NCBI GenBank assembly: GCA_022494885.1
Contig: JAGVSM010000836.1
Coordinates: forward strand, 62,001 to 126,000
Source: Micrasema longulum
Taxonomy: Eukaryota; Arthropoda; Insecta; Trichoptera; Brachycentridae
Length of the DNA: 64,000 bases
Direction: 5' to 3'
Notes under the pieces: model-generated
Seen by the model: only the letters and a program-made list of their open reading frames with translations
Told to the model about the DNA's origin: nothing
The model's database searches: none
Shown: one piece after another, positions 38,218-48,839 of the stretch
Layout of the letters: every line of letters begins with the position of its first letter
Position numbering within the stretch: the first letter of the stretch is position 1
Position numbers and translations under genes: made by a program

Positions 38218-38706
38218 AATCCGTTTTCCTCGCACTACACAAAAAGAGTTGAACGGCCAAATGTGGCAACTATAGAATGATTGCACTCACCTCGCATGCA
38301 AGTAAAATTAAACTGCATATTTTATATTTGAGGTTTAAATACTTTCTTGACTGGCAAATCCCACAGGAGCAAACAGGTTTTGTTATGGGAAAGGGAACGC
38401 GTGAGCAGATTTTTAATGTCAGGCAAATTATCGAGGAAAGCAGACAATTCAACAAACCTGTGTTTCTCTGTTTCATGGATTATAAAAAAGCTTTTGACTA
38501 TGTAAATTGGACCAAATTATGGGTTGTCCTCAATGAGATGGGGGTACCAGCACACCTTATTTGCCTAATAAAATCACTTTACAATAAAAGCTCAGCAATT
38601 GTGAATTTTAACAATGAACTATCAGATAACTTCCCAGTTCAAAAAGGCGTTAGACAGGGTTGCATTTTGTCTCCCGTCTTGTTTAATATATATTTCGAAA
38701 GGCATT
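38218..38706 (+). mobile_element. Non-LTR retrotransposon reverse transcriptase fragment
   Basis: The frame contains CGNYRMIALTSHASKIKLHI, QEQTGFVMGKGTREQIFNVR, the catalytic-Asp motif A FLCFMDYKKAFDYVNW, and KGVRQGCILSPVLFNIY. It breaks off before the FADD box and is joined to unrelated sequence at about 38706. Upstream it begins abruptly near 38218 with one stop. The frame from 38277 to 38706 is open and well preserved, so the insertion is relatively young. It belongs to the group with the GFRKGRGTRDQIF-type fingers; the exact clade is uncertain. Confidence 0.8.
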
Positions 38707-38849
38707 TAACGGCTGGACAAGTAAGTTCACAATTGGAGGAAGGAAGTTATCCAATTATTTTACAAAACAAAACATTCGTTCTTTAAATTTATCTTTTAAA
38801 GTTAAACCTTTGATTAATCTATTGTTCAGTTATTTGTTATGGTCGAAAT

Positions 38850-38962
38850 TAATATCTGAAATTGCAGCGATTTATTGTCAAAATTAACATGTGATAATGA
38901 TGATTCTCCCTGGTCATATTTTCCAGAATGTTCCGCATATGTATATTTGGCGGGAACCTACC
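38850..38962 (+). repeat. Dispersed repeat, copy 2 of the 26085-26230 family
   Basis: AAATTGCAGCGATTTATTGT and CCAGAATGTTCCGCATATGT align with the copy at 26085-26230 over about 110 bp at moderate identity. It lies 140 bp after the LINE fragment. The copy at 26 kb has no LINE next to it, so the two are probably independent insertions. Confidence 0.6.
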
Positions 38963-39299
38963 CGATAGTTACGACCGACCAGTTAGTCACCACTGCGCTC
39001 TGCCCTAAACAACTTCATTCAAACCTGACAGCTTTTTATATTTTTGAATATTGTTAGAATTTTCAGTCGAGTGTATAATTTAGGAACACAATATACTTTT
39101 ATCACAATGATAATGATTTTGATTTATTTAAAATATAGAATTACCAGTCACACGAAACGCAAATGTTGAAGAGATTTACTATTGATAAAAGAACTCATTG
39201 AATATTAACACGAACGCTGTAAAAAAAATAAAGTAAAATATTTTTTTATCGGTATTTCTTGCCAACGATTGAATCTGGACATGATTTTAGTATTTATAG

Positions 39300-39395
39300 A
39301 TATTACAACAGAGATGATGAACATTTCAAAGACATTTAGACATTTACAGGGCTTATAAACTGCCATTAGTTGGTTTTAAAAACTGTGTAATATTG
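39300..39395 (+). repeat. Fragment of the 33-kb/47-kb MITE family
   Basis: ATTACAACAGAGATGATGAA, CATTTACAGGGCTTATAAAC and CATTAGTTGGTTTTAAAAAC follow the same order as the family segment at 47561-47660 and 49105-49215. Confidence 0.5.
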
Positions 39396-39436
39396 ATTAT
39401 TCTCCGTATCAATATAATATTATAATACTTGGTAGA

Positions 39437-39530
39437 CAGGCACCGTGGCGCAGTTGGTTAGACGTCTAACTGTGAGACTGGCGTCGTGGGTTCGATTCCC
39501 GCCAGTTGCAAGAAAGAAATCCAAAAAAGA
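39437..39530 (+). mobile_element. tRNA-derived SINE head
   Basis: The A-box TGGCGCAGTTGG (39446-39457) and B-box GGTTCGATTCC (39489-39499) are both consensus matches at tRNA-like spacing. It is the most tRNA-like sequence in the window. The 5' GGCACCG and the 3' CAGTTGC do not form an acceptor stem and the anticodon arm does not pair well, so I favour a SINE over a tRNA gene. It is followed by a GCAAGAAAGAAATCC segment and a T-run. Confidence 0.6.
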
Positions 39531-39634
39531 TTTTTTTTTCCCAATTTGTCTGAGTTTTGTGATATATTTTTTATTGCCTCCTTCCATATCCTCTCTTTCC
39601 TAAATCAAGCAGGTTGACATAAAAAGGTGTTTTT

Positions 39635-39900
39635 TAACGGGTTATCACTAGAGCTCTCACAGGGCACTGCAGATTAAATAAACAGCTCGCATGAATTAAT
39701 CTCTCTGAAACTTCTAGATGTAGGTTTTGCAGTGCAGATGATAAAACTATGCACGTTTTATGTGAATGTGATGCTTTATATCACAAAAGAAGCCGCGTCT
39801 TCGAAGAACCATTGGTTTAACCTGAAGATGTTAAGGCACTCACCCCCTATTAAATAGCCCTTTATTTAAATGAATTGGGCTTAGACGATGATATTTAGCC
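39635..39900 (+). mobile_element. R1/jockey-like LINE relic, C-terminal knuckle region
   Basis: Through several stops and one frame change it reads LTGHCRL(N)K-like, then CRFCSADDKTMHVLCECDAL and YHKRSRVFEEPLV, ending PEDVKALTP and ALYLNELGLDDD. The CxxC...HxxxxC pattern after an LTGH block is typical of the end of LINE proteins that carry an RNase H domain. It is non-functional. Confidence 0.65.
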
Positions 39901-39954
39901 ATATTGGAGGGAAAATAATAATTTTCCTGTTAATTACAATAACAAAGTAAAAAC

Positions 39955-40000
39955 GGCTTGTGACTCCGAATTGGGAGATCCGAGGTTCAAACCCCAGTTT
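39955..40000 (+). repeat. Weak tRNA-like B-box segment
   Basis: GGTTCAAACCC at 39984-39994, after GATCCGA, resembles a B-box and T-loop. No A-box or folded tRNA is visible. It may be a remnant of a tRNA-derived SINE. Confidence 0.3.
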
Positions 40001-40288
40001 ATCGCTATTTTTTTCCCTTATTCGAATACGAATAATAATTAAATAAAAAAGCCCCAAAATTGACACATTTGAGTAAGTCACGAGAACGCGAATATTTTTT
40101 TTTTTTAAGAAAAACCTTTACACGCTTTAAAGCTTGATATACGAGTATGATGCCTTTGTTTCAATTTAGCACAAATCTTTACACAATACTGCAATATCAT
40201 AAACCCACAGACGGATCTGCTTAGGGTCTTAAAATTTTACAAGCCAAATAACGACCTATTTTCTGAAAGGTTTTACAAGTGACAAGAA

Positions 40289-40555
40289 ACTTACCCTTAA
40301 AATAGTGTTGTGATCACTTTTAGGGGTAACTGTTCTGTGATAGTTTTTATTACTTCCATAAAAATCTATCTTTCTATTGCTTGCACCGCTACTTGAGTCT
40401 TCTCTATATAAATGTGCTATTTGGATAACGACACTTTTAAAGATATCAAATTTATTACGTAATAAAGCAAGCGGCCATTTGGTGTCATTTAACATGATAT
40501 TCTCGGGGATAAGCTCTTTTATATCACATTCGACGTATGTTTTGGAAAATAGCAA
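40289..40555 (-). CDS. Unrecognised open frame with a good splice donor (candidate exon)
   Basis: The minus-strand frame reads CDIKELIPENIMLNDTKWPL, then ALLRNKFDIFKSVVIQIAHL, then YREDSSSGASNRKIDFYGSN and VTPKSDHNTILR. Codon and residue use look coding-like. The frame is directly followed by GG-GTAAGTTT, a strong donor on the minus strand (near 40289). I see no convincing acceptor: the upstream region lacks a pyrimidine tract and the frame closes at a TAA just upstream of 40555. I do not recognise the protein. It could be an exon of a gene nested in the unc-13 intron, a repeat-borne piece, or chance. Confidence 0.3.
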
Positions 40556-40689
40556 AATTTATATTTACCTTAGTATTATTATAACTATTCATTTTACTTT
40601 TAATACGTCATTAATAGTTATTTTGTGTTTTACTAATAAATTTATGTTAAGTATTAACGGTCGGTAATGTTTATGTTACGTCGAACACA

Positions 40690-40900
40690 ATTTTAAAACA
40701 TTGCCTGGTAAAATAATTCAGTTAGATAAATGGCACGCACATCAAAAAAGAGTTCAGCTCTTTTACTTTACGAATTTAAATAAATGGAAGAAACCGAGAT
40801 AGTCAGAATGGTGAATTTTACGCAGTTTATTAAAGGATTACTTAAATCATCATTAGACGTTAGTGCCTTTATTTCTTCTCAAAAATGAAATTCACATCTG
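40690..40900 (+). repeat. Fragment of the 33-kb/47-kb MITE family
   Basis: ATTGCCTGGTAAAATAATTC, GAGTTCAGCTCTTTTACTTT and GTCAGAATGGTGAATTTTAC follow the order of the family segment at 33233-33380 and 47845-47990. Divergence is high. It ends with an ACATCTGTTGATATAAAAAT segment. Confidence 0.5.
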
Positions 40901-41426
40901 TTGATATAAAAATATTTTAAAAAGGTGTTTAGTTAAAACTTATTAAACGAGTAATACAATAATTATTGACCATAATTAAAGTTGGATATAAAGAATATAA
41001 TTAAACTGTAAATTAGACTACTTTTTATAGGACTAGCTCAAAAAAACGTGAAACCAGGCGTACTTAATTTTTCGTCGAATTTTAATTAAAATTCAGTCCT
41101 CGTGATTTGCATATTTTTTATTACAGCCGTATCACCTTTCCAAAAGTATCAAATGAATTGAACTACATATACCTACGTTAGTCAAATTTATCTAGAATTA
41201 CATCAAATTCATATGAATTCAATTCATATAAATGTGTTCACCCACGGGCAAAACGACCGCAATCCAGCAAATTCTGGTCAATTACGATCAGATAAAAAAA
41301 TCGAAGGCAAATAAATCGTGACAGAGTGTGGTAAAATGAATACAACTGAACGCTATCGCCAGCCTCGTGGCTCAAAATAAACCTTATTCATGTGATCCTC
41401 ATCTAACAAAGCCTTCAATTACACAG

Positions 41427-41568
41427 TGATATGCGCCCAAGGCCTGATTGCCAAGGATAAGAGTGGGACTTCTGATCCTTACGTCACCGTTCAAGTTTCT
41501 AAAATCAAGAAGAGAACAAGGACAATGCCTCAAGAGTTGAATCCAGTCTGGAATGAAAAGTTCTACTT
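41427..41568 (+). CDS. unc-13: unc-13 exon: N-terminal half of the C2B domain
   Basis: The exon enters with TG (completing a valine codon with the G of either alternative exon), carries 46 codons and leaves with TT. It encodes [20 protein letters not shown], then [20 protein letters not shown] and WNEKFY. The [11 protein letters not shown] segment is the first Ca2+-binding loop of a C2 domain, with two of the acidic ligands (D of KDK and D of SDPY) intact. The basic KIKKRTRT stretch matches the polybasic strand used for phospholipid contact in C2[11 protein letters not shown] is the insect form of a block that reads differently in vertebrates. The acceptor is TACACAG at 41426, with a branch-point-like TCTAAC upstream, and the donor is GTAAGT at 41569. 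Confidence 0.95.
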
Positions 41569-42748
41569 GTAAGTATTTTATTTTATGATTTTGTGCGTAG
41601 AAAAATTGCATGAAATGTTGTGTTTATTTTTTTTAAATACAAATTGTTCAATCTGTGAATTTCCATTTAAAAAGAAAGCGTTCCTCTATTATTGGTAGCG
41701 TCCCTCTACTACCAACTGAAGGAATGTCTTAATCGAATATAAAAAAATGCGTTATGATGCTTTTCTTGATGCTTGACAATCGCAATGGGAATCTTCCCCT
41801 TCAGGGAAGGTTACCTTTCTTTTTTTTCATTCAATTCGTCAGCGTTCAAAATTTTATTGGGATTTTGCTGGATCACTGGACTACGCAATTTTTCCAAAAA
41901 AAAAATGTATAATCAATTTCCCACCGCACAGAACTTCCTCATTGTGAATAAAAATTATTCACCTAATTATATTTTTATTTCAGTTCAGTGTAGTGCTGTC
42001 CAATATTTTATCCTGTATTTTACATTTGATCAGCAATCTAAAAATTACATAGTTAATAAAAATATAATTGTCCCAAGTGTATCCACAAAAATAAGTTGGC
42101 GTAGTAGGAGGTCCTGAAGTGTATTTTAGGGTTGCCAGACTAAAACATTTTCAGATTTCTTATGAAATTTCTGAAAATGATTTTTACAAATATTTTGAAT
42201 GAAAGACCGATTATATGGAAATTCAGAATGTAAACCGCTTTAGTCATCATTAAAAAACTAACAAACGGAAGAAAGGGTTTTTTTTAAGTTAATTAAATTA
42301 ACTGAACATACATATATATCCTTCGTAAAAATCATTTCAGGCCTAAAATAGGACTAAATGTTGATATACTATGGTGCATGGCGTGGGTCAAGATATAAAA
42401 GAAATTCATTAAAAAAATATATATAGAACTAGGAAAAAACCCAGTGGCTTGTAGCATTATTTATTTTCAACCGAGTGTGTTCGGGAGTGGTCTTTTCTGC
42501 AAGTAAAGTTGGCGCGAGTTATCTCGGGTGTAGGAATTGCCGCACGTAATACCCGCCCGAGTATACTCGGGTGTAGTTCTTAAGCGGTTTAAAAAAATCA
42601 GTACTGAACCAAAATGGCCCACATGATCAAGAAAAGTAATTTTTGTCAAGAGAACTTATCTCCAGAAATTAACAAAAGCTTTTCATTTTTTTTTTATATA
42701 CAATAGATTTTTTTTAATACATCTTAAATACAATTTTATAATTAACTT

Positions 42749-42793
42749 ATGAGATTTCTTCAAACAATTTAGGATTGTTTGAAAAAATCTCAT
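42749..42793. repeat. 20-bp-arm hairpin
   Basis: ATGAGATTTCTTCAAACAAT and ATTGTTTGAAAAAATCTCAT pair with one mismatch around a 5-nt loop. It could be a microRNA-like hairpin or a relic of a foldback element. The loop is short for a microRNA precursor. Confidence 0.5.
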
Positions 42794-43857
42794 GTATTTG
42801 CCACCACCAACTCATACTTGTAATTTTTGTTCTGATTTTGAAACTATTATCCCACGTCAGGTATTTAATATAATATACAATAAGATGATCTTCTATATAC
42901 CTTTGATTTGAGGAGCATTAATGTAGTGTAGCCTTTAAAGCTTCCTTTAGATTTTGATTCTGTTAAAGGACCTTTCCCTTATTCTCCGTTGCTAAAAGTG
43001 TTTGAATTATTGTATTTATGATCTAAGGGTCTAATCTTTCATTCAATTGTTAGGGAATATAATATTAAACTACTTTTAGTTTTTTTTTTATTGCATATAC
43101 GTAAAAATATAATCTTTTTTATATTTGACTTGTCTATTACGTAATATGTACCTACCAGAAAATGTGTCTTTATGATATATTGATTACTCTACATTTTTCT
43201 TACATTTTCAGGTGAGGTTTATTTTCATCAAAATATTAAGAAAATGTGGAGAATATTTTTTTTTTACGCATTCATCAATATTGGCATAAATCCTTCACTT
43301 CGGGTAGTCGTTTAACTATCTGTCATTTCTCGTTCCTTTGAACCACATTGCCAATAACAGCAAATTGGGTGTAAAAAGATAAATTACAAAAAAAATACTT
43401 TGTAAAATTACGTCGTTTACGGAAAAATCGTTGATTAATATGAAAAAATATTTCTGAATAACTCGCCATATAACACATAATATCGTGTTTTTGTGACATT
43501 AACTTATTTTTATATTTTTTTACGTTAACGTAACAGCACATTTTTTTTACCTTACTTAAAATGTACAAAGGTTTTTTCGAAGGTGAATTTTTGTTGTCAT
43601 CTTTCTATATCTAAGTTTTAGGAACATAGTTGGTTTTTTTCTGTTAAATTTTATCGAAACTTCCATAGGTTGCGGCAGCATATTCGTCAATATCCGACAT
43701 CTCACTCATTTGAGATTCTTCGTTCCCGGGAAAAAAAATTGGAATTCGGGCGCTCATTATACATTAGCACTGTTAAATTTCGTAACACCACTAAATCGCC
43801 CCTGGGTAGCGCATGTTAACGTCACTCAACATTAACATTCTCGTTTTCAATGTAGTA

Positions 43858-45143
43858 CGAGGGTTGCTACTTAAGTTTTGAGATATGGCAACACCAGTGT
43901 GAATATGTCTAATCTAATATTGTCATCGTAAAGTTTGCTATTTTAAATGGTTAACTTACTCGGAACGTTTTGTCATACGAGTGATATTTGTGTTGTTTAC
44001 AGATACTTAAAAAAATAATTGTTAAAAAATGTAACTAAATTGTGAACATTTTCGTGCGATAATTTTCTATGACTTTCGACGTGGATTAAACCGTGTGTAA
44101 TAATGTGTGCCATAAACAACAGTGTGCCAATCAATTTGCTGCGACTTTTAGTGATGAAGCACTATCTCGAACCACTGTATTTCGCTGGTTTTCTGAATTC
44201 AATCGTGGTCGCACTTCGTTACAGGACGAATTTCGTGAAGGTCGTCCAAAATCAGCTGTTGTGCAGGAAAAAATCAATGCTTTTAGTGAACTGATATTGC
44301 AAGATTGTCATGTGACATACCGTGAGATTGAAGCATGCTTGGACATTAGTTATATTTGCATACATTCAATATTGCATTAACATTTGGTCGTCAAAAAAAT
44401 TTGTTCGCGTTGGATACCGCATAATTTGACAATTGCTTAGCAAAAGGCTCGTGTCGTTTGGTGCAAACAAATATTTAAAAAATCAATCGCGGTTCTTCAA
44501 AAGATGTTTTTAAGATTGTGACCGGTGACGAATCATGGATCTTTGTACATGAACCCGAAACTAAACAACAATTGACTGTATGGGTCTAAGTTGTTCGCGC
44601 ACGAAGCACTTCGAAGCAAATGGTCGCCTGTTTTTTCTGAATAACTAAACATGTCGCCACCATTCCATTAAAGCACAGTAGAATGGTCAATTCTGGATGG
44701 TACACCACCGTTCGTTTGCCAGAAGTGTTTGAAAAAATAAGGGAAACCAATTGCCAAAGACGAATCATTCTCCACCACGACAATGCAAGCTGTCACACAT
44801 CAGCTCAAACAAGTGAATTTTTGAGCATTCAAAACATCGAATTGATGGGTCATCCGCCGTACAGTCCTGATTTGGCACCCAATGATTTTTTCTTATTCCC
44901 GCATATCGAAAATAAATTGCGAGGTCAACGTTTTTCGACGCCTGAAGAAGCGGTTGATACGTTCAAATCACATGTTTTGGAGGTACCTCAATCGGACTGG
45001 AAAAAGTACTTCTAAAATTGGTTCAAACGCATGCAAAAGTGTTTTGATCTTCAAGGAAAATATTTTGAAAAACAATAAAGCGATTTTCGATTATAAATAT
45101 TTGTTTTTACTTGTCTATCTCAAAACTTTAGTAGCAACCCTCG
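43858..45143 (+). mobile_element. Mariner transposon, complete ends, D,D34D type
   Basis: The 1286-bp element starts CGAGGGTTGCTACTTAAGTT and ends with its inverted counterpart AAACTTTAGTAGCAACCCTC then G. It is flanked by TA (43856-43857 and 45144-45145), the mariner target duplication. Its length is typical of mariner. It inserted in the sense direction relative to unc-13. The transposase inside is broken (see 44029-45078), so it can move only if supplied in trans. Confidence 0.92.
44029..45078 (+). pseudogene. Mariner transposase, inactivated
   Basis: The product would bind the TIRs through N-terminal helix-turn-helix domains and cut DNA with a DDD catalytic core. Visible parts in order are CEHFRAIIFYDFRRGLNRV, TTVFRWFSEFNRGRTSLQDE, GRPKSAVVQEKINAFSELIL, VTYREIEACLDIS, ICSRWIPHNLTIA, TGDESWIF, MVACFF, WYTTVRLPEVFEKI, RIILHHDNASCHTSAQTSEF, HPPYSPDLAPNDFFLFPHIE and KLRGQRFSTPEEAVDTF, ending FEKQ. 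All three catalytic Asp are present, with 34 residues between the second and third, defining the D,D34D type. Several stops, clustered at 44380-44660, and at least one frameshift between the two halves inactivate it. Confidence 0.9.
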
Positions 45144-45516
45144 TATATCGACTACGCCATAAATTCCATATAAAACAAATTGGTTTGTTTTGGTTATTAC
45201 TGAGGTGGATACCATGTCAGTTATCTCCGTCCGACACGTCTGATATTAACGTAACCACTTCGATAAAATTCCAAAACATCTCGAGCGGATGACACGTCGG
45301 AAATTGACAAATATGCATTCCGACTGGACTGATGACGGAGAAAATATAATAATATGTACTGTTAGCTTATAATGTAAGTTTACGTATGAAATTGTAGAGC
45401 GCCTTTGTGATGAGTCTTTATGGCATAAAATAAAGTATGTTCCTTTTTTTCTTATCAACGCTTCTGCATCGCACTTCTATATAATTTCATATTACATTTT
45501 ATTTATGTTTTCTTAG

Positions 45517-45643
45517 TGAGTGCCACAACTCTTCAGATCGAATCAAAGTACGAGTTTGGGATGAAGATAATGATCTTAAATCAAAGCTGAGGCAAAAACT
45601 CACAAGAGAATCTGACGATTTCTTAGGACAAACAATCATCGAG
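45517..45643 (+). CDS. unc-13: unc-13 exon: C-terminal half of the C2B domain
   Basis: The exon enters with T, which completes a phenylalanine codon with the preceding TT, and ends on a full GAG codon (phase 0). It encodes [20 protein letters not shown], then [20 protein letters not shown] and IE. The VWDEDND segment is the second Ca2+-binding loop of the C2B domain, with its acidic ligands intact, so the domain should bind Ca2+. RESDDFLGQ is the conserved strand that follows. The acceptor is T-rich and ends TCTTAG at 45516; the donor is GTAAGA at 45644. The exon is open and highly conserved, with no sign of decay. Confidence 0.95.
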
Positions 45644-46379
45644 GTAAGAAAATGATTTCTTTACAACCTAATTAATTAGTAGCAAAAACATTGATATTTG
45701 TTTATCTACCAATTAGTTCATATTTAAACTTGCAGTTTTAAGTTATTATTTAGTTATAATTAAGTTATAAAATGAATAATAAAATCTTTAATATGTTTGT
45801 GATATTATATTGTAAAGGTTATCATTTGATAAGAGCAAGGATATATGTAATACGATTTTGTCTTCTTAAAACGCCGTTATTACGAAATCACCCCATTGAA
45901 AAATAAAGTGAATAAACATTAGATAAAAACAATCTCTTTTTAGGATAGTCCTTATAAAAAATATACTGAAATGCTTTATATAACGAAAATATAATTACTT
46001 TTCGACCGGCTTAGGTACATTGTACATTGGTATTAATATAAATATCAAGTGTTTAAGTGAAATTCGTTTTAATCCTGTTAAAATAATGAACTACACAGGA
46101 AAGTCATAGGAGAAAAAAATATGTTTTCTACAGAAATAAAAACGTTTTAACTACCAAAAATTTTCTGGTATTTTCCTTAAATTCTAGGTTGAATTATAGG
46201 AAAAATAACTTAATATTTTAATTCAAACAATTTTTCATGGAATAACGTTTTTTTTTTAGAAATATTTTAGTAATTTTCAGCATAATTTTAATATTCATAT
46301 CGGTCATTCGACGGCACAAATTAGTCAACTATGTCGTAAAATTCATCGCAAATTTATGTTAATAGTTTGACAGTTCAAC

Positions 46380-46985
46380 TGAGAAAGAATGGTCTGTCTT
46401 ACTGCACGGTGTAGAGGCGTGGACACTTATAAACCTCCTTGAAGCATTTAAAATGTGGGATCCACCGTAGAACATTAAGAATATCTTTGACCCATACAAG
46501 AACCAACAGTATTTCGCCAATACGAATAGAGAAATATTCACCGCCGTCAAGCTCCGTAAGATTTCTTATTTTGGCCATGTGTTGAGAGGTGATATATAAA
46601 GAAATTTATGTTTTTTTTCCTTCTCTTTTTTGTACTTTAATTAATAACCTTACATATAATTACTTTATAATATGGAAACTTCGCTGTTCCATTAGATTTA
46701 AGTCTAACTGTGTAAAATATAAAACTTTGTAACTGTACTGTTTGTTCCCTAAATAAAAGAAAATAAAATAAAAATTAAAAAATTAAAAAATTATAAAAAT
46801 ACCATACTTCAGCTTTTCACGAAGGAGAGGATTGACGGGCGTAGAAGCGTCGGAAGAAAACAGCTTTCATGGCTTCGAAACATTCGAACATGGACCAGGA
46901 TTTGAAATGTGGAGGCGCTGTTTCGCATTGCTCGAGATAGGGAAGCTTTCTCCCGAGTGGACGTCAACTTTGGGGGCACCCGACA
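46380..46985 (+). mobile_element. Non-LTR retrotransposon C-terminal relic, split by an insertion
   Basis: The first part (46380-46602) reads WSVLLHGVEAWTL, LEAFKMWD, NTNREIFTAVKLRKISYFGH and VLRGD. The second part (46803-46985) resumes FTKERIDGRRSVGRKQLSWL, RNIRTWT and FRIARDREAFSRVDVNF. Together they follow the order expected for the end of an endonuclease-reverse transcriptase LINE (YGVEAWTL ... FGHVLRG ... GRRGVGRK ... WLRNIREWT ... ARDRE). Stops in the first part show it is dead. Confidence 0.8.
46603..46802 (+). mobile_element. Insertion nested in the LINE relic, poly(A)-type tail
   Basis: This roughly 200-bp segment interrupts the LINE protein between its LRGD and YHT codons. It carries AATAAAAGAAAATAAAATAA and AAAATTAAAAAATT at its right end, an A-rich 3' tail of the sort left by retrotransposition. 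The body is AT-rich with no open frame, so I read it as a 5'-truncated retroelement end. Exact borders and target duplication are obscured by low complexity. Confidence 0.5.
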
Positions 46986-47560
46986 TGACACGTGAAGAAG
47001 GAGTTTTTTTTCGTTATTTTGGAAGCATTTCAATTCACGAATTATTTTTACACAGTCAACATGGGGGAATAAATCCTATGTATTGTAAACAAAAACAACC
47101 GGTTTTTATTTTAAAAATTCAACTTGCAATGCACTTTATACATTTTTGTTGATGGTATCGTTTTGTTTACAATTCTCCATAGTTACTTGATACGATCACG
47201 TGACGATAATAACTACTAATTATTTCAGTATCACTCTTTTTTCAGGATCACGATACACAATTTATAAAAGTATGAATATTTTTTTATTTAGTCAACACTC
47301 CATTACTGTATGAAAATTTCATACCTTTAAAGGTAAAATATTATATCCAGCAAAACGCGCAATTTTTTAAACTTATTGAATGTTTAATTTATGTTTTATA
47401 GATTTTTGTAATTATATGAATGTTGTTTCATTTAAAAAAACGTTTTAAAACACGGATTCGATTGAATAAGTTTGCAAAAAAAGGTTACTGGGTTTGGATA
47501 GGGAAAATCGGAATAATTACTAAAACACAATTATTAAATAATAATAATATTACCAAATTA

Positions 47561-48105
47561 CAACAGGGATGGAAAACATTTTAGAGAAGGGAATATGGAA
47601 GTCTAGGCATTAACAGGGCTTATGACCTGTCATTGGCTGGTTTAAATGGCCACTTTACACACTTTCCATATTCCTTTCTCTTAAATTATCTCCATCCCTG
47701 TTGAAATTTATTAATCTTAATGACTCCCTGGGGATTGAAATTAAGTACTTTGTCTACAAACCTTTGGACAAATTCAAAATATTGTAATAAAACCAACTGG
47801 TCCGAGAAGAAGTTTTTTAAATTGGAAGATTGATTCCAGGCGTTGCCTAGTATGTGAAATTATTTAATCAGAAGAATCTCTTCACAACAATAAAGGTTTC
47901 AGCTCTTTAACTTCACTCAAATCAACAGACGGAAGAATTGAATAAATTTGACTGTTAAAACATAGGCAAAATTGTGAATGTTACACAGTGTATAAAATAT
48001 CTATCTATCCCTTTTGTAATTTGTTAATCTTAATGACTTCCTGGGGTGTAAAATCCAGTATTTTGTTTAAAAACATTTGAACAAACTCAATATATTGTAA
48101 TAATA
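47561..48105. mobile_element. Composite MITE: 143-bp palindrome plus direct repeats
   Basis: CAACAGGGATGGA (47561-47573) and TCCATCCCTGTTG (47691-47703) bound a palindrome whose arms continue inward. The segment after it carries ACTCCCTGGGGATTGAAATT (47731) and ACTTCCTGGGGTGTAAAATC (48034) as a direct repeat. Between these lies the GCGTTGCCTAGTATGTGAAA segment also seen at 33 kb. Whether it is one element or two juxtaposed ones cannot be decided here. Confidence 0.6.
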
Positions 48106-48839
48106 ATATTGATAATAAAAATTGTACACAAAAATTGCTTGCAGATCGTCATGTTTTGATATTATTTTATAGTGCATATACAGATGAATCTATTACCAAA
48201 AATAATGTACCTAATAGATTAAGGAATTATTGTTGTGATTAATAAATAAACCATTATTATTTTCAACAATCGGTGTGGTAACCTTAAGATTATATAACAC
48301 ATTTTTAAACTTTGATTGTGTGTGCGTGTCAGAACGTTTTCGAATAAAATATTCTAGAGTGCTTAATACCATAATATTTTGTCTGCTTTATTTTTTTTAT
48401 CTTTTTTACATTTTATAATTTACAAGTGTTCAAATTTTTATTATTATTATCATTTATATTTCGTGTGTTTATTTTTTTGACATATTTTGTAATTTACATT
48501 CATATTTAAAAAAATATTATTATTGATTTTAATTATTCAAGCATCATATAATGAAAAAACACATGTGACAAAAAAGGTCCTGCCTAAACACAGGAAATTC
48601 CTAGCTAGTCGGGACCTGAAACGAAAAACCTCCGTACATTATAAAACATGTAAATAAATGTTGGATGTTGACATAATTTGTGTCCATTTTTTACAAATAA
48701 GGAGAACTAGAGCACACTTAAAAAAAAACAACAAATTAATCAATAATTTATAGCACGTTACCGTGCACTGTGCGAATATCGCGAGCAGCTTTGGTAACTT
48801 TATTCTCTAGATTAAGCGCGAACGGAAGGTGGTGTCTAA

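Larger units (their letters stand above)
30078..41426 (+). other. 11.3-kb unc-13 intron before the C2B exon
   Basis: The segment at 30080-33000 is AT-rich with nothing recognisable. From 33 kb on it is packed with mobile-element debris: MITEs at 33022 and 34013, SINEs at 34465, 35050 and 39437, LINE pieces at 35773, 38218 and 39635, a possible LTR end at 36862 and an unexplained minus-strand open frame at 40289. The stretches 36300-36850, 37270-38200 and 40910-41400 show nothing I can name. A branch-point-like TCTAAC lies at 41402-41407, 20 nt upstream of the acceptor. Confidence 0.85.
41569..45516 (+). other. 3.9-kb unc-13 intron with a mariner insertion
   Basis: About one third of this intron is the mariner at 43858-45143. 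A short hairpin lies at 42749-42793. A CTCGGGTGTAG motif occurs twice between 42530 and 42580, in a stretch with higher GC than the flanks. The remainder (41600-42450, 42800-43850, 45150-45500) shows no exon. Confidence 0.85.

Noticed and set aside
39437..39515. Possible functional tRNA gene with consensus A and B boxes
   Set aside because: The acceptor and anticodon stems do not pair and the sequence continues into an A/T-rich tail; a relative lies at 20160. A tRNA-derived SINE fits better.
41773..42117. 114-codon + strand frame after the C2B exon
   Set aside because: AT-driven composition, no family resemblance and no consistent splice phase with neighbouring unc-13 exons.
44882..45292. 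136-codon + strand frame over the mariner end
   Set aside because: Out-of-frame shadow of the transposase C-terminus running through the right TIR into flanking DNA.
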